A model generated the notes under the pieces. It saw only the letters and a program-made list of their open reading frames with translations. It was not told the DNA's origin and did no database searches. Below, piece after piece: positions 45,314-53,837 of a DNA stretch of 64,000 nucleotides. Each line of letters opens with the position of its first letter. Position 1 is the stretch's first letter. The translations under genes and the position numbers were made by a program. Source of the stretch: Streptomyces huasconensis (lineage in GTDB: Bacteria > Actinomycetota > Actinomycetes > Streptomycetales > Streptomycetaceae); assembly GCA_004010275.1 (NCBI GenBank), contig RBWT01000001.1, positions 62,001 through 126,000 on the forward strand, in the 5' to 3' direction.

Positions 45314-45694
45314 GTGGATGATCTCGTGCAGTGGCTCGGCGAGCAGCTCGACGGGGAGGCGGCCGACGCGCAGGACTGCGTCACGTCAAACGGCAGGTGG
45401 AGGGCGATGGGCGAGTCGGTTCTCAGTGACGACAATGCCGAGGTAGTGACCATGTGCGATCTTTCCGACGCCGCCCACATCGCTCGCCATGATCCGGCGC
45501 GGGTGCTGCGCGAGATCGACGCCAAGCGTCAGGTGCTCGCGATGGCGCAGGCGCGCATCGAGGAGGCAGCGTCTCCCGACTTCATGGTGAACGGCCCGGC
45601 GAAGGTGGCGCTCGTGGTGCTGGAGCCAGTGTTGAAAAGCCTCGCAACCGTTTACGCGGACAGGCCCGGCTACCGCGAGGAGTGGCGACCGTAG
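45314..45694 (+). CDS. DUF6221-family protein
   Basis: 126 residues, GTG start two bases after the HTH gene stop. Starts MDDLVQWLGEQLDGEAADAQ. The conserved core is HIARHDPARVLREIDAKRQV, and it ends LATVYADRPGYREEWRP, which is the signature of DUF6221, a widespread Streptomyces family often found in mobile regions. Function unknown. It is co-transcribed with the HTH gene. Confidence 0.8.
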   Translation: MDDLVQWLGEQLDGEAADAQDCVTSNGRWRAMGESVLSDDNAEVVTMCDLSDAAHIARHDPARVLREIDAKRQVLAMAQARIEEAASPDFMVNGPAKVALVVLEPVLKSLATVYADRPGYREEWRP

Positions 45695-45709
45695 CCGTAC
45701 CGCCAGTGG

Positions 45710-45739
45710 AGCCCCTGTCTCGCGGGTCGAGGCGGGGCT
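45710..45739 (+). terminator. Terminator after the DUF6221 gene
   Basis: AGCCCC (45710-45715) pairs with GGGGCT (45734-45739), followed by TCGCG. A weak but well-placed stem 16 bases after the stop. Confidence 0.45.
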
Positions 45740-45756
45740 TCGCGCGCCCGCCCTAA

Positions 45757-46002
45757 GGTCCGTTCGCGGCAGAGATCTCCGACGAACTGATCAAGCTGGA
45801 ACGTTCCGCCGAGGAAGCGCGGGCCCGACTCGCGGGCCTCGATGGCGACGAGTACGCGGCACAGTGGCACCGATGGGTCGAGGCTTCCGAAGCATTCCAG
45901 GCTGCGGTCACCGAGCATGCCGCGATTACGGAGCCACGCCACGAGCTCGAGATGGCCGCGAAGAAGGCCGTACGGCACGCCGAAGAGGACCCAGTGGAGT
46001 AG
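45757..46002 (+). CDS. Helical protein lacking a normal start codon
   Basis: The open frame after a TAA at 45754 reads LIKLERSAEEARARLAGLDG, QWHRWVEASEAFQAAVTEHA and ELEMAAKKAVRHAEEDPVE, with clear coding composition. No ATG, GTG or TTG lies in frame before the conserved-looking part; only CTG 45787 does. An indel near the start or an unusual start codon would explain it. About 75 residues. No family recognised. Confidence 0.5.
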   Translation, partial: GPFAAEISDELIKLERSAEEARARLAGLDGDEYAAQWHRWVEASEAFQAAVTEHAAITEPRHELEMAAKKAVRHAEEDPVE

Positions 46003-46005
46003 CCG

Positions 46006-46284
46006 CTACCCCTCGCGTAGGTCGCGCTGCGCATCAAGCAGCTTCGTGACGGACGCCCCGCGGAGGGTGGAGGACATCACGTCGACCAGGGCGTCCGCGG
46101 CTTCGGGTCCGTGGGCGGCTTCGACGTGTCGAACGGCTGCGACGATCGCCTCGGCGAACGCGGCGGCACCCTGACCCAGATTCGCTTTACCTCGTGGTAG
46201 GTGGGCGGTCAGGGCGTGGTCGGTGGCGGCACCCTGGTGGATCTCCATAGACCGGATGAAGGCGGTGCGGCGGGAGTCGGTCAT
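46006..46284 (-). CDS. Hypothetical protein
   Basis: 92 residues, MTDSRRTAFIRSMEIHQGAA, mostly helical (LGQGAAAFAEAIVAAVRHVE, ADALVDVMSSTLRGASVTKL). Convergent with the preceding plus-strand gene. No motif recognised. Confidence 0.5.
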   Translation of the reverse strand: MTDSRRTAFIRSMEIHQGAATDHALTAHLPRGKANLGQGAAAFAEAIVAAVRHVEAAHGPEAADALVDVMSSTLRGASVTKLLDAQRDLREG

Positions 46285-46338
46285 GCCGCCACGATGTCAC
46301 CCTCGTCGGCCGGGCGATAGCCCCTTGGACTCGAACTT

Positions 46339-46680
46339 GTGAACGACCGTGCTCCGCTTACCCGCCTCGACCTGCTGTGCTTCCTGGAACGCGTACAGCT
46401 CGGCGACCTGGAGCGCACCCGCCGATGGATCGCGGACGAAGAGCGGCGCCAGGCTGAGCAGGCAGAGGGTAAGCGGCGCCGCCCGCCGGTCCCGGACTGG
46501 ATGCTTGAGGTCGGCATCGGCGCCGGCAAGCCGCCCGTCGCCGTGCACGTCGGCGGCTGCCACATGAGCGGGAAGCGGGTCCGCGGCATCAGCCGCGACG
46601 AGGCCCGACGCGTCCTCGCCGACGGGGTCCAGGCGTGCACGCACTGCCGGGCCGACACCGAACTCGGGGTGCTGGAGTAG
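46339..46680 (+). CDS. DUF6233-family protein
   Basis: 113 residues, GTG start. Features of DUF6233 are LDLLCFLERVQLGDLERTRR, WIADEERRQAEQAEGKRRRP, VAVHVGGCHMSGKRVRGISR and CTHCRADTELGVLE at the end. This small family is frequent in Streptomyces accessory regions; the Cys pair may bind metal. Function unknown. Confidence 0.82.
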   Translation: MNDRAPLTRLDLLCFLERVQLGDLERTRRWIADEERRQAEQAEGKRRRPPVPDWMLEVGIGAGKPPVAVHVGGCHMSGKRVRGISRDEARRVLADGVQACTHCRADTELGVLE

Positions 46681-46721
46681 CTCAACGCGCGCGTCCGCGC
46701 CCTGCCCCTCACGCTGGCCTC

Positions 46722-46937
46722 ATGGTCTCCACCGTGCCTGTAGTGATCTACCCGCCCGACGGCGACGGCGGGCGCCGCGTCCGTGTCGACGGCACGATCC
46801 TCGGCCGCGCGTACTCCGTGCGGGACGTCGCGGCGTTCGCGCAGGAGGCCGGCCTGCATGACTGGGACGAGATGGACGTCGTCCGCAGCTCGCTGATCGA
46901 CTGGCGCGGCGGCGGGCCCGAGGTCTGGACGCACTGA
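46722..46937 (+). CDS. Small Streptomyces hypothetical protein (71 aa)
   Basis: MVSTVPVVIYPPDGDGGRRV, then VDGTILGRAYSVRDVAAFAQ and WDEMDVVRSSLIDWRGGG. A compact alpha/beta unit that commonly accompanies DUF6233 genes. The last plus-strand gene of the island. Function unknown. Confidence 0.65.
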   Translation: MVSTVPVVIYPPDGDGGRRVRVDGTILGRAYSVRDVAAFAQEAGLHDWDEMDVVRSSLIDWRGGGPEVWTH

Positions 46938-46987
46938 TCACGGCGGACGTACGGTCGTGGAGCAACACCGAGGAGGGGACCCTCGAC

Positions 46988-47019
46988 GGCCCGCCGCGCC
47001 CTGTAGGGAACGGCGGGCC
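46988..47019. terminator. Bidirectional terminator between convergent genes
   Basis: Perfect 9-bp stem GGCCCGCCG/CGGCGGGCC (46988-46996, 47011-47019) between the plus-strand gene ending 46937 and the minus-strand gene ending 47029. Confidence 0.65.
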
Positions 47020-47028
47020 GCGTGCTGT

Positions 47029-47866
47029 TCAGGCCGCAATCGCCTTGCCCTCTGTCCACACCTGTCCGCACGTCGTGCAGCGGGCGACCGGGGAGGCGCC
47101 GGCCCCGCCGTGCAGGTCCACACGGCCGCTGCACGTCGGGCAAGGAATCGCGAGAGCGGCCGTCCGCTCGCCAACATCGAGGGCCTGCTCGACGTGCCAG
47201 GCCGCGCGGCGCCACGGCGAGATGCGCTCTGTCTCCGCCTCACCGAGTGGCCGGAACGGGCCCGGGGCGCCCTGGACGCGACCGAGCAGCCACAGTGCGG
47301 TGTACGGGGCATCGGGGCGGATGCCGGTCCACCGCCAGCGGCGAGGGTCCGCGGCATCGTCCTGCGCGGCCTGGACGCGGCGGGCGTGGTCTTCCCAGGC
47401 GACGCGCTCGGCCCGAGTGCGGGCGTGCGCGGCATGCCGAGGGGCGGGGGGCGCGATCGGGCGGCGCTGGACGGTCTCGGCGATTGCGTCGGCGCAATCC
47501 AGCAGCACAGCGCGGACGTGCGCATCGTCTCGTGGATGGGTAGGCGGATGGGGATGGGCCGCGTTGCCGATCGTGCGCGGGGTCGCGGTCTTCACCGGCG
47601 GGGTGGGTGTGGCCGGGGTCGACGTCGCCGCAGTGCGCGCAACGGGTAGCGGTGACGCGGCCGTCGGGTGTGCGGAGGGTGGTGAGCTGCTGGGCGTGCA
47701 GGGCGTCGAGTTCGTCGTCGGCTTGGTCGAGGGCGCGGAGGTGGTCGCTCATGCGGCCGGCGGGGGGCCAGGTGGGGGTGCTGCGGGCTCCGAGGGCGTC
47801 GACGAGGTCGGGCCAGTGGAGGATGCAGGTGCTGAGGTCGCGGATTGTTGCGGCGGTGGTGGTCAT
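47029..47866 (-). CDS. Zinc-ribbon protein of the early region (frame-broken)
   Basis: The N-terminal part from MTTTAATIRDLSTCILHWPD includes TATRCAHCGDVDPGHTHPAG. The frame breaks near 47600 and continues as VKTATPRTIGNAAHPHPPTH through to a C-terminal zinc ribbon CPTCSGRVDLHGGAG...ARCTTCGQVW. The two parts give about 278 residues. Similar full-length Streptomyces proteins combine these two halves. Function unknown. Confidence 0.6.
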
Positions 47867-47962
47867 CGAGTGCTCCTGTGGTGCGCGGGGGCGGTACGGT
47901 GATCAGCACCGGTTGGGGCGTGCCTGGTCTGGGGAGATCGTGGGCACGCCCCTTCGTCATGT

Positions 47963-48118
47963 TCAGTCGTCGGTGACGAGCAGGGTGGCGAGGCCGAGCC
48001 AGGTGAGTACGGCGGCGATGAGGGCGAGCAGCGCGGCGAGTTGGCCGTCGGCGGTGAGGCCGAAGGTGATGCCGCCGCTGATGCCGCCGAGGATGAGACC
48101 GACAAGAAGGACGGGCAT
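47963..48118 (-). CDS. Two-helix membrane protein (51 aa)
   Basis: MPVLLVGLILGGISGGITFG and LLALIAAVLTWLGLATLLV form two hydrophobic helices with a short polar turn. Three bases after the upstream stop. Function unknown. Confidence 0.55.
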   Translation of the reverse strand: MPVLLVGLILGGISGGITFGLTADGQLAALLALIAAVLTWLGLATLLVTDD

Positions 48119-48120
48119 GA

Positions 48121-48519
48121 TCACCGTCCCTGGAGTGAGATCGCGCGGGTGTGCTGCCGGATGCGGGCGTACTTGTCGTCGGTGGTGCGGCCGTCCCACT
48201 GCGCGCGCGGGTCGTCGGCGGGGACGTGCTTCAGGTGCTCGAAGAGGTCGGCGTCGCGAGGGGCGATGTGCCATGAGCACTGTCGGCCGCCGATCTTCAG
48301 GTAGGCGATCTGCCAGCCGGGCTCGTCTACGTCGCCCGCGGGTGCGATGACGGCGCCGGTGGTCATGGTGGCGAGGAGGGCGACGAGGTGGGCACGCTCG
48401 CGGTACGCGCCGTCGCGTTCCCGCTCGGTGTCTTCGATCTGCATTAGGGCCGTGGCGTACTTCCGCACGGCGTGCTGCATGCGCGCGGTCGTGAGGTCGT
48501 TGGGGGGTTGCTGCTCCAT
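48121..48519 (-). CDS. Conserved actinophage hypothetical protein
   Basis: 132 residues, MEQQPPNDLTTARMQHAVRK. A helical N-terminus with a coiled-coil stretch (ALMQIEDTERERDGAYRERA) is followed by WQIAYLKIGGRQCSWHIAPR and AQWDGRTTDDKYARIRQHTR. The WDGxTTxxKYxRI motif recurs in Streptomyces phage proteins. Function unknown. Confidence 0.65.
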   Translation of the reverse strand: MEQQPPNDLTTARMQHAVRKYATALMQIEDTERERDGAYRERAHLVALLATMTTGAVIAPAGDVDEPGWQIAYLKIGGRQCSWHIAPRDADLFEHLKHVPADDPRAQWDGRTTDDKYARIRQHTRAISLQGR

Positions 48520-48521
48520 GG

Positions 48522-48770
48522 TCAGTCCTCCGTGGCGGGCTGTTCGACGACGGTGGTGATCCGTTCCATCAGCCGGTGCTCCCAGCCGGGCTGCGCTTCG
48601 CGCCGGGCAGCCAGTTGCCGGAGTGCCTCGGGCTTCTCCGCCCACGTCGCCGGGCGGTCACTGGCGCGCTGCCACGGGGCGTCGGCGTGAGGGCGGGACT
48701 CGACGAAGTAGACGGTCCCGGGCTGCTCCGGGACGGTGCGGGTGTGCGGGATGGGTGGGGTCTGTCGCAT
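48522..48770 (-). CDS. Small hypothetical phage protein
   Basis: 82 residues, MRQTPPIPHTRTVPEQPGTV, then YFVESRPHADAPWQRASDRP. The WAEKPEALRQLAARREAQPG stretch is helical. Probably coupled to the next gene. Function unknown. Confidence 0.55.
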   Translation of the reverse strand: MRQTPPIPHTRTVPEQPGTVYFVESRPHADAPWQRASDRPATWAEKPEALRQLAARREAQPGWEHRLMERITTVVEQPATED

Positions 48771-48818
48771 GTTGATCGCCGGGCGATGCGGCGGTTTCGG
48801 TCCATGGGGTCCTCCGGG

Positions 48819-49664
48819 TCAGGTGGTGGGCGGGACGATGGCGTCGTGCAGCTCCACCAGGCGGGCGTCCCACCAGCGGGACATCGGCGTGCCGAGGGGC
48901 GGGGGCCCGGCCTTCACCCACTGCTGGTACAGGGCGATGACGCGGCTGACGTCCTGCTCGGCGCTGCGGTGGAGGGCGGCGAAGACGCGCGTGGTCTTGT
49001 CACGTTCGGTCGCTTGGGTCGCTGCTGCGTGGCAGGCGCATGTGTCGTCGCGGCAGAGTTCCGCGCGGCCGCCGTTGATGAAGGCGTTGTACTGGAGGTT
49101 GAGGCGCCGCGGCCCGGCGTGCACGGTGAGCTTGGCAGGCCCTTCGACGCGAACGCCTTCGATCTTCACCTCCTCGTCAAGGACGGTGATCGTGGGGCCT
49201 TCGCAACGAATGATCTTGTCGATCGCTTCGAATCCGGCAGGCTCGGGCGCTTCGGCCGCTGCCGGATCGGACGGTTCGTCGAGGGCGGCGAGGACGCGCG
49301 CAGCGAGCTGCCCGGCGAGGGTTCTGCCCGCACGCACGGGGGTCACGCTGGTGCTGGCTTCCTGGACGGCTCGGCGCACGCGCTCGATGGCGGCTTCAGC
49401 CCGCTCGGCGCGGACCATGAACCGGGTCCCGGTCTGGGACGCTGCCTCAGCGCGCTCCCGGGCTCGGTCCCGCTCGTACTCGGCGTCCGACACCCGCGCC
49501 TCCAGCACGCGGACGCGGTAGCTCTCCCGGACGGGCGCGGGCTCGGCGGTCCCGACGGCTTCCCGCACGCGGTTCACGATGGTCTGGAGCGAGTTCACGC
49601 TGTCGCGGAGCTGCTCCATCTCGCTCGGCTCGGGCGGTTGCTCGGGCCTGGTCTCGTCGGTCAC
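48819..49664 (-). CDS. Coiled-coil hypothetical protein
   Basis: 281 residues, GTG start at 49664 in a GTGA overlap. N-terminal coiled coil (MEQLRDSVNSLQTIVNRVRE, VRVLEARVSDAEYERDRARE). The middle domain is beta-rich (AIDKIIRCEGPTITVLDEEV, KLTVHAGPRRLNLQYNAFIN) with CRDDTCACHAA. It ends PMSRWWDARLVELHDAIV. Function unknown. Confidence 0.6.
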   Translation of the reverse strand: MTDETRPEQPPEPSEMEQLRDSVNSLQTIVNRVREAVGTAEPAPVRESYRVRVLEARVSDAEYERDRARERAEAASQTGTRFMVRAERAEAAIERVRRAVQEASTSVTPVRAGRTLAGQLAARVLAALDEPSDPAAAEAPEPAGFEAIDKIIRCEGPTITVLDEEVKIEGVRVEGPAKLTVHAGPRRLNLQYNAFINGGRAELCRDDTCACHAAATQATERDKTTRVFAALHRSAEQDVSRVIALYQQWVKAGPPPLGTPMSRWWDARLVELHDAIVPPTT

Positions 49665-49834
49665 TTGGTCCTCCGTACTGCGCGCTTCATCGCACGTCTG
49701 GTGGCTCGGTTCGGGCCGGGGTCGTCGGGTGCGTTGTCGTCCACCAGCTGCTCGACGCGGACGATGCGGGCCTGCCAGCTGACGCCCGGGGCGGGCGCGT
49801 GCTCGCCCCGGGGTGCACTGCTTGGGCCGGTCAC
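49661..49834 (-). CDS. Small basic protein (57 aa)
   Basis: GTG 49834 overlaps the upstream TGA; an ATG at 49864 in the same frame is an alternative. The protein contains SWQARIVRVEQLVDDNAPDD and ends NRATRRAMKRAVRRTK, a basic tail. Function unknown. Confidence 0.5.
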   Translation of the reverse strand: MTGPSSAPRGEHAPAPGVSWQARIVRVEQLVDDNAPDDPGPNRATRRAMKRAVRRTK

Positions 49835-50202
49835 GCCGCGCTGCTCTGCGACGAGTTGCGGCATGACGGGTCGTGGTGGAAGCCGCACGAGGTCCACCAG
49901 GGCTCGCAGCACGCCTCGGCGAGCGCGATAACGGCGACCTGGTCGATGGCGTCGGCCAGCTCCTGCTCGAACGCGAGCGCCCGCCTGCCGGTGTGCGCGG
50001 CGCGTTCCGCGCGGACGGCCTCGCGGCGCAGTGCCTCGTCGAGTTCGCCTTCGCGGATCACCGCGGCGACCGGCGGCGACGCGATGACGAACACCGTGGT
50101 GAGCCAGGGGGCGCCGCTGCGGGCGGTCTGGACGGCGCAGTAGGCGAGCCAGACGGTGAGGGCGCCGTACGCGGCGCACAGGGGGCGGGAGAGGCGGCTC
50201 AT
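49831..50202 (-). CDS. Small membrane protein with Cys-rich C-terminus
   Basis: 123 residues from ATG 50202 (MSRLSRPLCAAYGALTVWLA). Two hydrophobic segments (YGALTVWLAYCAVQTA and WLTTVFVIASPPVAAVI), then a helical stretch and ACCEPWWTSCGFHHDPSCRN. The CCExWWTSxGxxHDxxCRN end is a recurring Streptomyces phage motif. Function unknown. Confidence 0.65.
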   Translation of the reverse strand: MSRLSRPLCAAYGALTVWLAYCAVQTARSGAPWLTTVFVIASPPVAAVIREGELDEALRREAVRAERAAHTGRRALAFEQELADAIDQVAVIALAEACCEPWWTSCGFHHDPSCRNSSQSSAA

Positions 50203-50562
50203 GGCTGCTGTCCGTTGATGGTGCGGGCCGAACGGCGAGGGCTTCAGCCGGGATCGCGATCCCGCCGTCCTGCGCTCGAACGGTCTGCTCCAGCCAGTCG
50301 GCGAGGGCGAGGCCTGCCGCCGGGGACATGAGGGCGATGTATTCGCCGACGTGGCGGGTGCCCACGGGGTGGGGCCCGGGGCGGTGCTGTGGATGAGGCG
50401 TTTGCCGGGGCCGACGGACAGGGTGTGTCGGTCGCTGGTGGTTCCGGTGGGGCTGGTGCGGCGGGTGGTCCATGTGTCGGTGCCGGTGTCGTCGGTGGCG
50501 CCGATGGCGGTGATGCGGAGGTGGGCGGCGGCGTGGCGGAGTTCGTCAGCGGGAGTGGTCAT
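50199..50562 (-). CDS. Hypothetical phage protein (frame-broken)
   Basis: Start MTTPADELRHAAAHLRITAI; the sequence continues in a second frame near 50360 as VGTRHVGEYIALMSPAAGLA, LADWLEQTVRAQDGGIAIPA, and returns to ARTINGQQP, whose TGA overlaps the next ATG. About 118 residues. YIALMSPxxGLALADWL is a common Streptomyces phage motif. Function unknown. Confidence 0.55.
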
Positions 50563-50654
50563 TGGGTCCTCCAGGGCGGTAGGTAGAGCCAGTGGGCGAG
50601 GGGGAGGCCGGTGGTGGTGATGACGAGGACGACGTAGGCGACGACGTAGATCAC
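50559..50654 (-). CDS. Tiny membrane peptide (31 aa)
   Basis: GTG start at 50654 in an overlap; reads VIYVVAYVVLVITTTGLPLA then HWLYLPPWRTQ. One membrane helix. Coupled to both neighbours, which supports translation. Confidence 0.45.
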   Translation of the reverse strand: MIYVVAYVVLVITTTGLPLAHWLYLPPWRTQ

Positions 50655-50851
50655 CGCTGCGCCTCGGCCCTGGCGCGCTCGTAGGCGTCGGCCAGTGCGA
50701 GGACCGCCTGGGCCACGGCGGCCGTCACGATGGCCTGTGCACGGGTGGCGTTGGCGATCGTCACGTCGGTCGGGGTGCGATGGCCCTGGATCTCGGCGAG
50801 TGTGTTGCGGGCGGCTTGGATGCTGCCTTCGGCGTCGGATCGGTGTGTCAC
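50651..50851 (-). CDS. Small helical protein (66 aa)
   Basis: GTG start at 50851 (VTHRSDAEGSIQAARNTLAE); Ala-rich helices NATRAQAIVTAAVAQAVLAL and ADAYERARAEAQR. Coupled by GTGA to the upstream gene. Function unknown. Confidence 0.5.
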   Translation of the reverse strand: MTHRSDAEGSIQAARNTLAEIQGHRTPTDVTIANATRAQAIVTAAVAQAVLALADAYERARAEAQR

Positions 50852-51030
50852 AGGTAGCTCCCGATGGGCCAGACGGTGCGGATGGCTTTGCGGTGGGCAG
50901 CGAGGCCCTGGCCGGACAGGTCGGCACCGAATCGATAGCGGCGGCGTTGGCGGGGCACGAGAACGCAGCGGCAGACGTCGGCGGCCGCGGTGGCGGGGAT
51001 GAAGTGACCGCGACGGCAGCGGCGGGTCAC
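50848..51030 (-). CDS. Small CxC zinc-finger-like protein (60 aa)
   Basis: MTRRCRRGHFIPATAAADVC, then RCVLVPRQRRRYRFGADLSG. CRRGHF and VCRC may bind one zinc; otherwise basic. Coupled at both ends. Function unknown. Confidence 0.5.
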   Translation of the reverse strand: MTRRCRRGHFIPATAAADVCRCVLVPRQRRRYRFGADLSGQGLAAHRKAIRTVWPIGSYL

Positions 51031-52061
51031 GGCTGGCTGCCGTTCTGCTGTGCCTCGTCGGCCATACGGCGAAGCTCGGCGGCGCGCGCGTTCGGCACGC
51101 AGGAGTCGCAGCCGCCCTCAGCCGCAGTCGTCGTCGTTGCCCACGATGTCGGCGGCTTCGCGCAGTACGGCGGCCCGGTCGGCGGGCGCGGGGAGGACGG
51201 CCAGCACCGCGTCGGCCTGCGCGGTCGGGATCAGGGAGAGGCACTCGTCGAGCGCCTGGATGGTGCGGCCGCGGAGGTCCCGATCGGCGGGCTGGTGCTC
51301 GGCGTTGAACGACATGATCGAGTCGAGCAGCTCGCGTACGGCAGACGTCTCCTCGTCGGCGGTCAGCTCGGCGGCGTGGCCGCGCAGCGAGTACGCCGCG
51401 GCGACCTCCCACGCTCCGGCGCCGGGAGCGACGGCGTCCCACCGGGCGGCGATGACGTCGGCGTGGTGGGCGAGGAGCGCGGCGAGCTGGTCGCGGGAGA
51501 GCGTGACGCGCTCGGCGGGCGCAGCCGAGGCGACGGCGGGCATGGCGGGCGGTTCCTGCCCGCGCTCGACCGCCTCCTCGACATCCGACTCCCAGGCCAT
51601 GAACTCCTTGAGCCCAATGCCGGGATTGACTCTGATCGCGTCGAGTTGCGACTGCACTCGCGCGTGTTGCCCGGTCGTGTAGCCCTGGTGGTAGCGGCAG
51701 GTTCCCTCCGCCTCCTGGCAGGCCGGCAGTCTTCCTCGGCCGCGATCTCGTCGTAGGGCGCGATCTCCGGGGCCTGGTCGGGGTACTGCTCACCGATCGC
51801 GGCGGGCGGGAGGGTGAGCGCGGCGTCGGGGCGGCCGACGCCGAAGACCCGGGCGGGCCAGTCGTCGGGCAGGGCGCGGAGGTGTTCGGCCAGGGCGGCG
51901 GCGGTGGCGGGCTGCCACTGGACGAGGCGCTCCCACAGGGCAGGGGCGGCAGCGCGGTTGGCGAGGTAGGTGCGGAAGTCTTCAACGGCCTGGCGGTCGC
52001 CGGGGCTGAGCTGAAAGTTCGGGTTGTTGCCGCAGGCGGGACCGCGGGACTGGTTGATCAT
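51027..52061 (-). CDS. Conserved actinophage protein (frame-broken)
   Basis: Start MINQSRGPACGNNPNFQLSP. After FRTYLANRAAAPALWERLVQ and a frame break near 51725 the chain continues CRYHQGYTTGQHARVQSQLD, EFMAWESDVEEAVERGQEPP and PADRAAVLREAADIVGNDDD. A second break near 51115 leads to GGCDSCVPNARAAELRRMAD and the end QQNGSQP. DRAAVLREAAD and AxELRRMADEAQ are repeated landmarks of a variable Streptomyces phage family. About 345 residues. Function unknown. Confidence 0.6.
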
Positions 52062-52138
52062 GGTGTTTCTCCGGGGTGGTCGTGGTGGACTGGCCGGGTC
52101 GCCGCCGCAGGTTCAGGCCGCGGCGGCCGGCGCTGCGG

Positions 52139-52759
52139 TCAGACGTGGCGGAACTCGATATCGGCCAGCTCGGCGCGCGCCTCAGCGACGGTCGTACGCC
52201 CCTTGGCGAGGTCGTAGATCAGGCCGACGGCGTGGTACTCGCCGCCGTCGGTGGCGTCACGGAGACGACTGGCGATGCCGGAGATGAGGGCGAACACGTC
52301 GCTGTCCGAGTCGCCGCTGTCGTCGGTCTCCTCGATGGCCTCGCCGCCCAGCGCGTCGTTGATCGAGTCGCCGATGCCCTCGACGAAGCTGGTGCGCATG
52401 TCCTCGGGCATGTCGGGCTCGAACGCGAAGAGCATGCGGATGATCGGCTTGGCTTCACCGTTGACGGTGATCTCGTGTTCGGTGGAGGGCGCCAGGCCGT
52501 CGGCGCCGAGTTCGACGGCCCACTCGGACGTGTCGGCCGCGTTCACGGCGAGGGCGTGCACCTTGTCCGCGGCGGCGTCGAGGTCGGTGCCGTCGAGGGC
52601 CTCGGACCAGGTGAGTCCGTCGTAGTCCGGGGTGTGGGTGCTCTCGATGCGGGCGTCGAGCATGGCGGCGTACGTGATGGTGGCGTTCTGGCCGGGGCGG
52701 TGGGCGTACAGCTGGCGGGCGGCTTCAGCGCGAAGGTCGGCGTCGGTGTACTCGGTCAT
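52139..52759 (-). CDS. Hypothetical early phage protein
   Basis: 206 residues from ATG 52759 (MTEYTDADLRAEAARQLYAH), spaced from GGAG; an ATG at 52765 is less suited. The middle is acidic alpha/beta (MLFAFEPDMPEDMRTSFVEG, SGDSDSDVFALISGIASRLR), and it ends ARAELADIEFRHV. No motif recognised. Confidence 0.6.
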   Translation of the reverse strand: MTEYTDADLRAEAARQLYAHRPGQNATITYAAMLDARIESTHTPDYDGLTWSEALDGTDLDAAADKVHALAVNAADTSEWAVELGADGLAPSTEHEITVNGEAKPIIRMLFAFEPDMPEDMRTSFVEGIGDSINDALGGEAIEETDDSGDSDSDVFALISGIASRLRDATDGGEYHAVGLIYDLAKGRTTVAEARAELADIEFRHV

Positions 52760-52833
52760 GGTCATCTCCGGTTGGGGTGTGGTGTGCTGGTGGTGGCCGC
52801 CCCGCATTGCCCGCGGGGCGGCCGTGCTGCCGC

Positions 52834-53418
52834 TCACGCGTCGTCGGGCTCCAGGCCGCGCGCGTACGCCTCCAGGTACGTCACGGCCCGCGAGAAGCCC
52901 TCCGCGGCGCGCTGACCGGCGTCCTCGTGCACCGCCGCGCGCTCCCTCTGGAGCAGCGCGGCCAACTCGCGGGCGTGCTTAGCGAGAAGCTCGGCGGCGT
53001 ACCGCTGCGCGTCCCGGTCGCGGTGGCCGGCCTCCCCGTAGATCTCGGCGAGGTGGTGAAGGGCCGGGCTCTCGTCGGCTTCGTCGGCCCGCAGGTCGGT
53101 GATGGGCCGCCACTGCTGGACGAGGACGGGCCGCTCCTCGACCTCGACGGCCTCGACGGTGGGCCCGTACCAGCCGTAGTCGTCCAGGCCGTCGCCGTGG
53201 ACCTCGAAGTCGCCGGCGTCGATGGGCGCCTCGTAGGTGACGGCGTACGCCTTGCCGTCGTCAGGCGCGGCGAAGATCACGCGGCGCTGCTGGGAGTACT
53301 TCAGGTTGGTGACGTGCTCGTCGGCGAGGAGGACGTCGCTGTACTCGACGTCGTCGGGCTGGTCGGGCGGGACGCCGAGGGTGGCGAGCTGCTCGCGGGT
53401 GAACTGGCGGATGGGCAT
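52834..53418 (-). CDS. Hypothetical early phage protein
   Basis: 194 residues from MPIRQFTREQLATLGVPPDQ. The first half is beta-rich (RRVIFAAPDDGKAYAVTYEA, VEVEERPVLVQQWRPITDLR); the second is helical (YAAELLAKHARELAALLQRE, FSRAVTYLEAYARGL). Function unknown. Confidence 0.6.
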   Translation of the reverse strand: MPIRQFTREQLATLGVPPDQPDDVEYSDVLLADEHVTNLKYSQQRRVIFAAPDDGKAYAVTYEAPIDAGDFEVHGDGLDDYGWYGPTVEAVEVEERPVLVQQWRPITDLRADEADESPALHHLAEIYGEAGHRDRDAQRYAAELLAKHARELAALLQRERAAVHEDAGQRAAEGFSRAVTYLEAYARGLEPDDA

Positions 53419-53437
53419 GGAGTGGTTTCCCTTCAGG

Positions 53438-53755
53438 TCAGTCAGAGGTGGGTGCGCAGCCGTGCGCGATGAGGGCCAGGCCGAACCGCTCGGCGTTCCC
53501 ACCGAGAGAGATCTCGTTGGCGACGGTCATCACCCCGCGAGTCCAGTCGGCCATCGACGCGACAGCCGCCGCGGCACCGCTCGCGTCGTCCGCGGACGTG
53601 AACAGGCCGAGCGCGCGGCCCTCGTGGTGGGCGAGAACCCACCGGTATTCGAGCGACGGTTCGGCGGGCAGCTCGTAGAGGCGGAGCCCCGGCACGGGCT
53701 CGCTGGCGTTCACCGTGGCGGGGCCGTCAGAGGTGGTGAGTTCGACGGTGGGCAT
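53438..53755 (-). CDS. Hypothetical early phage protein
   Basis: 105 residues, MPTVELTTSDGPATVNASEP. Strands LRLYELPAEPSLEYRWVLAH and helix DDASGAAAAVASMADWTRGV. No motif recognised. Confidence 0.55.
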   Translation of the reverse strand: MPTVELTTSDGPATVNASEPVPGLRLYELPAEPSLEYRWVLAHHEGRALGLFTSADDASGAAAAVASMADWTRGVMTVANEISLGGNAERFGLALIAHGCAPTSD

Positions 53756-53837
53756 GGTGCTCCTTCGTGGCTCGGTCGTGCGGTGGTGATCGTTTGGTGT
53801 TGTGCGCGGGGCGCGGTGTAACCGGATGAGCGCGCGG

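Noticed and set aside
46339..46937. Toxin or anti-phage function for the DUF6233 gene
   Set aside because: No catalytic motif is visible and nothing known to me supports it.
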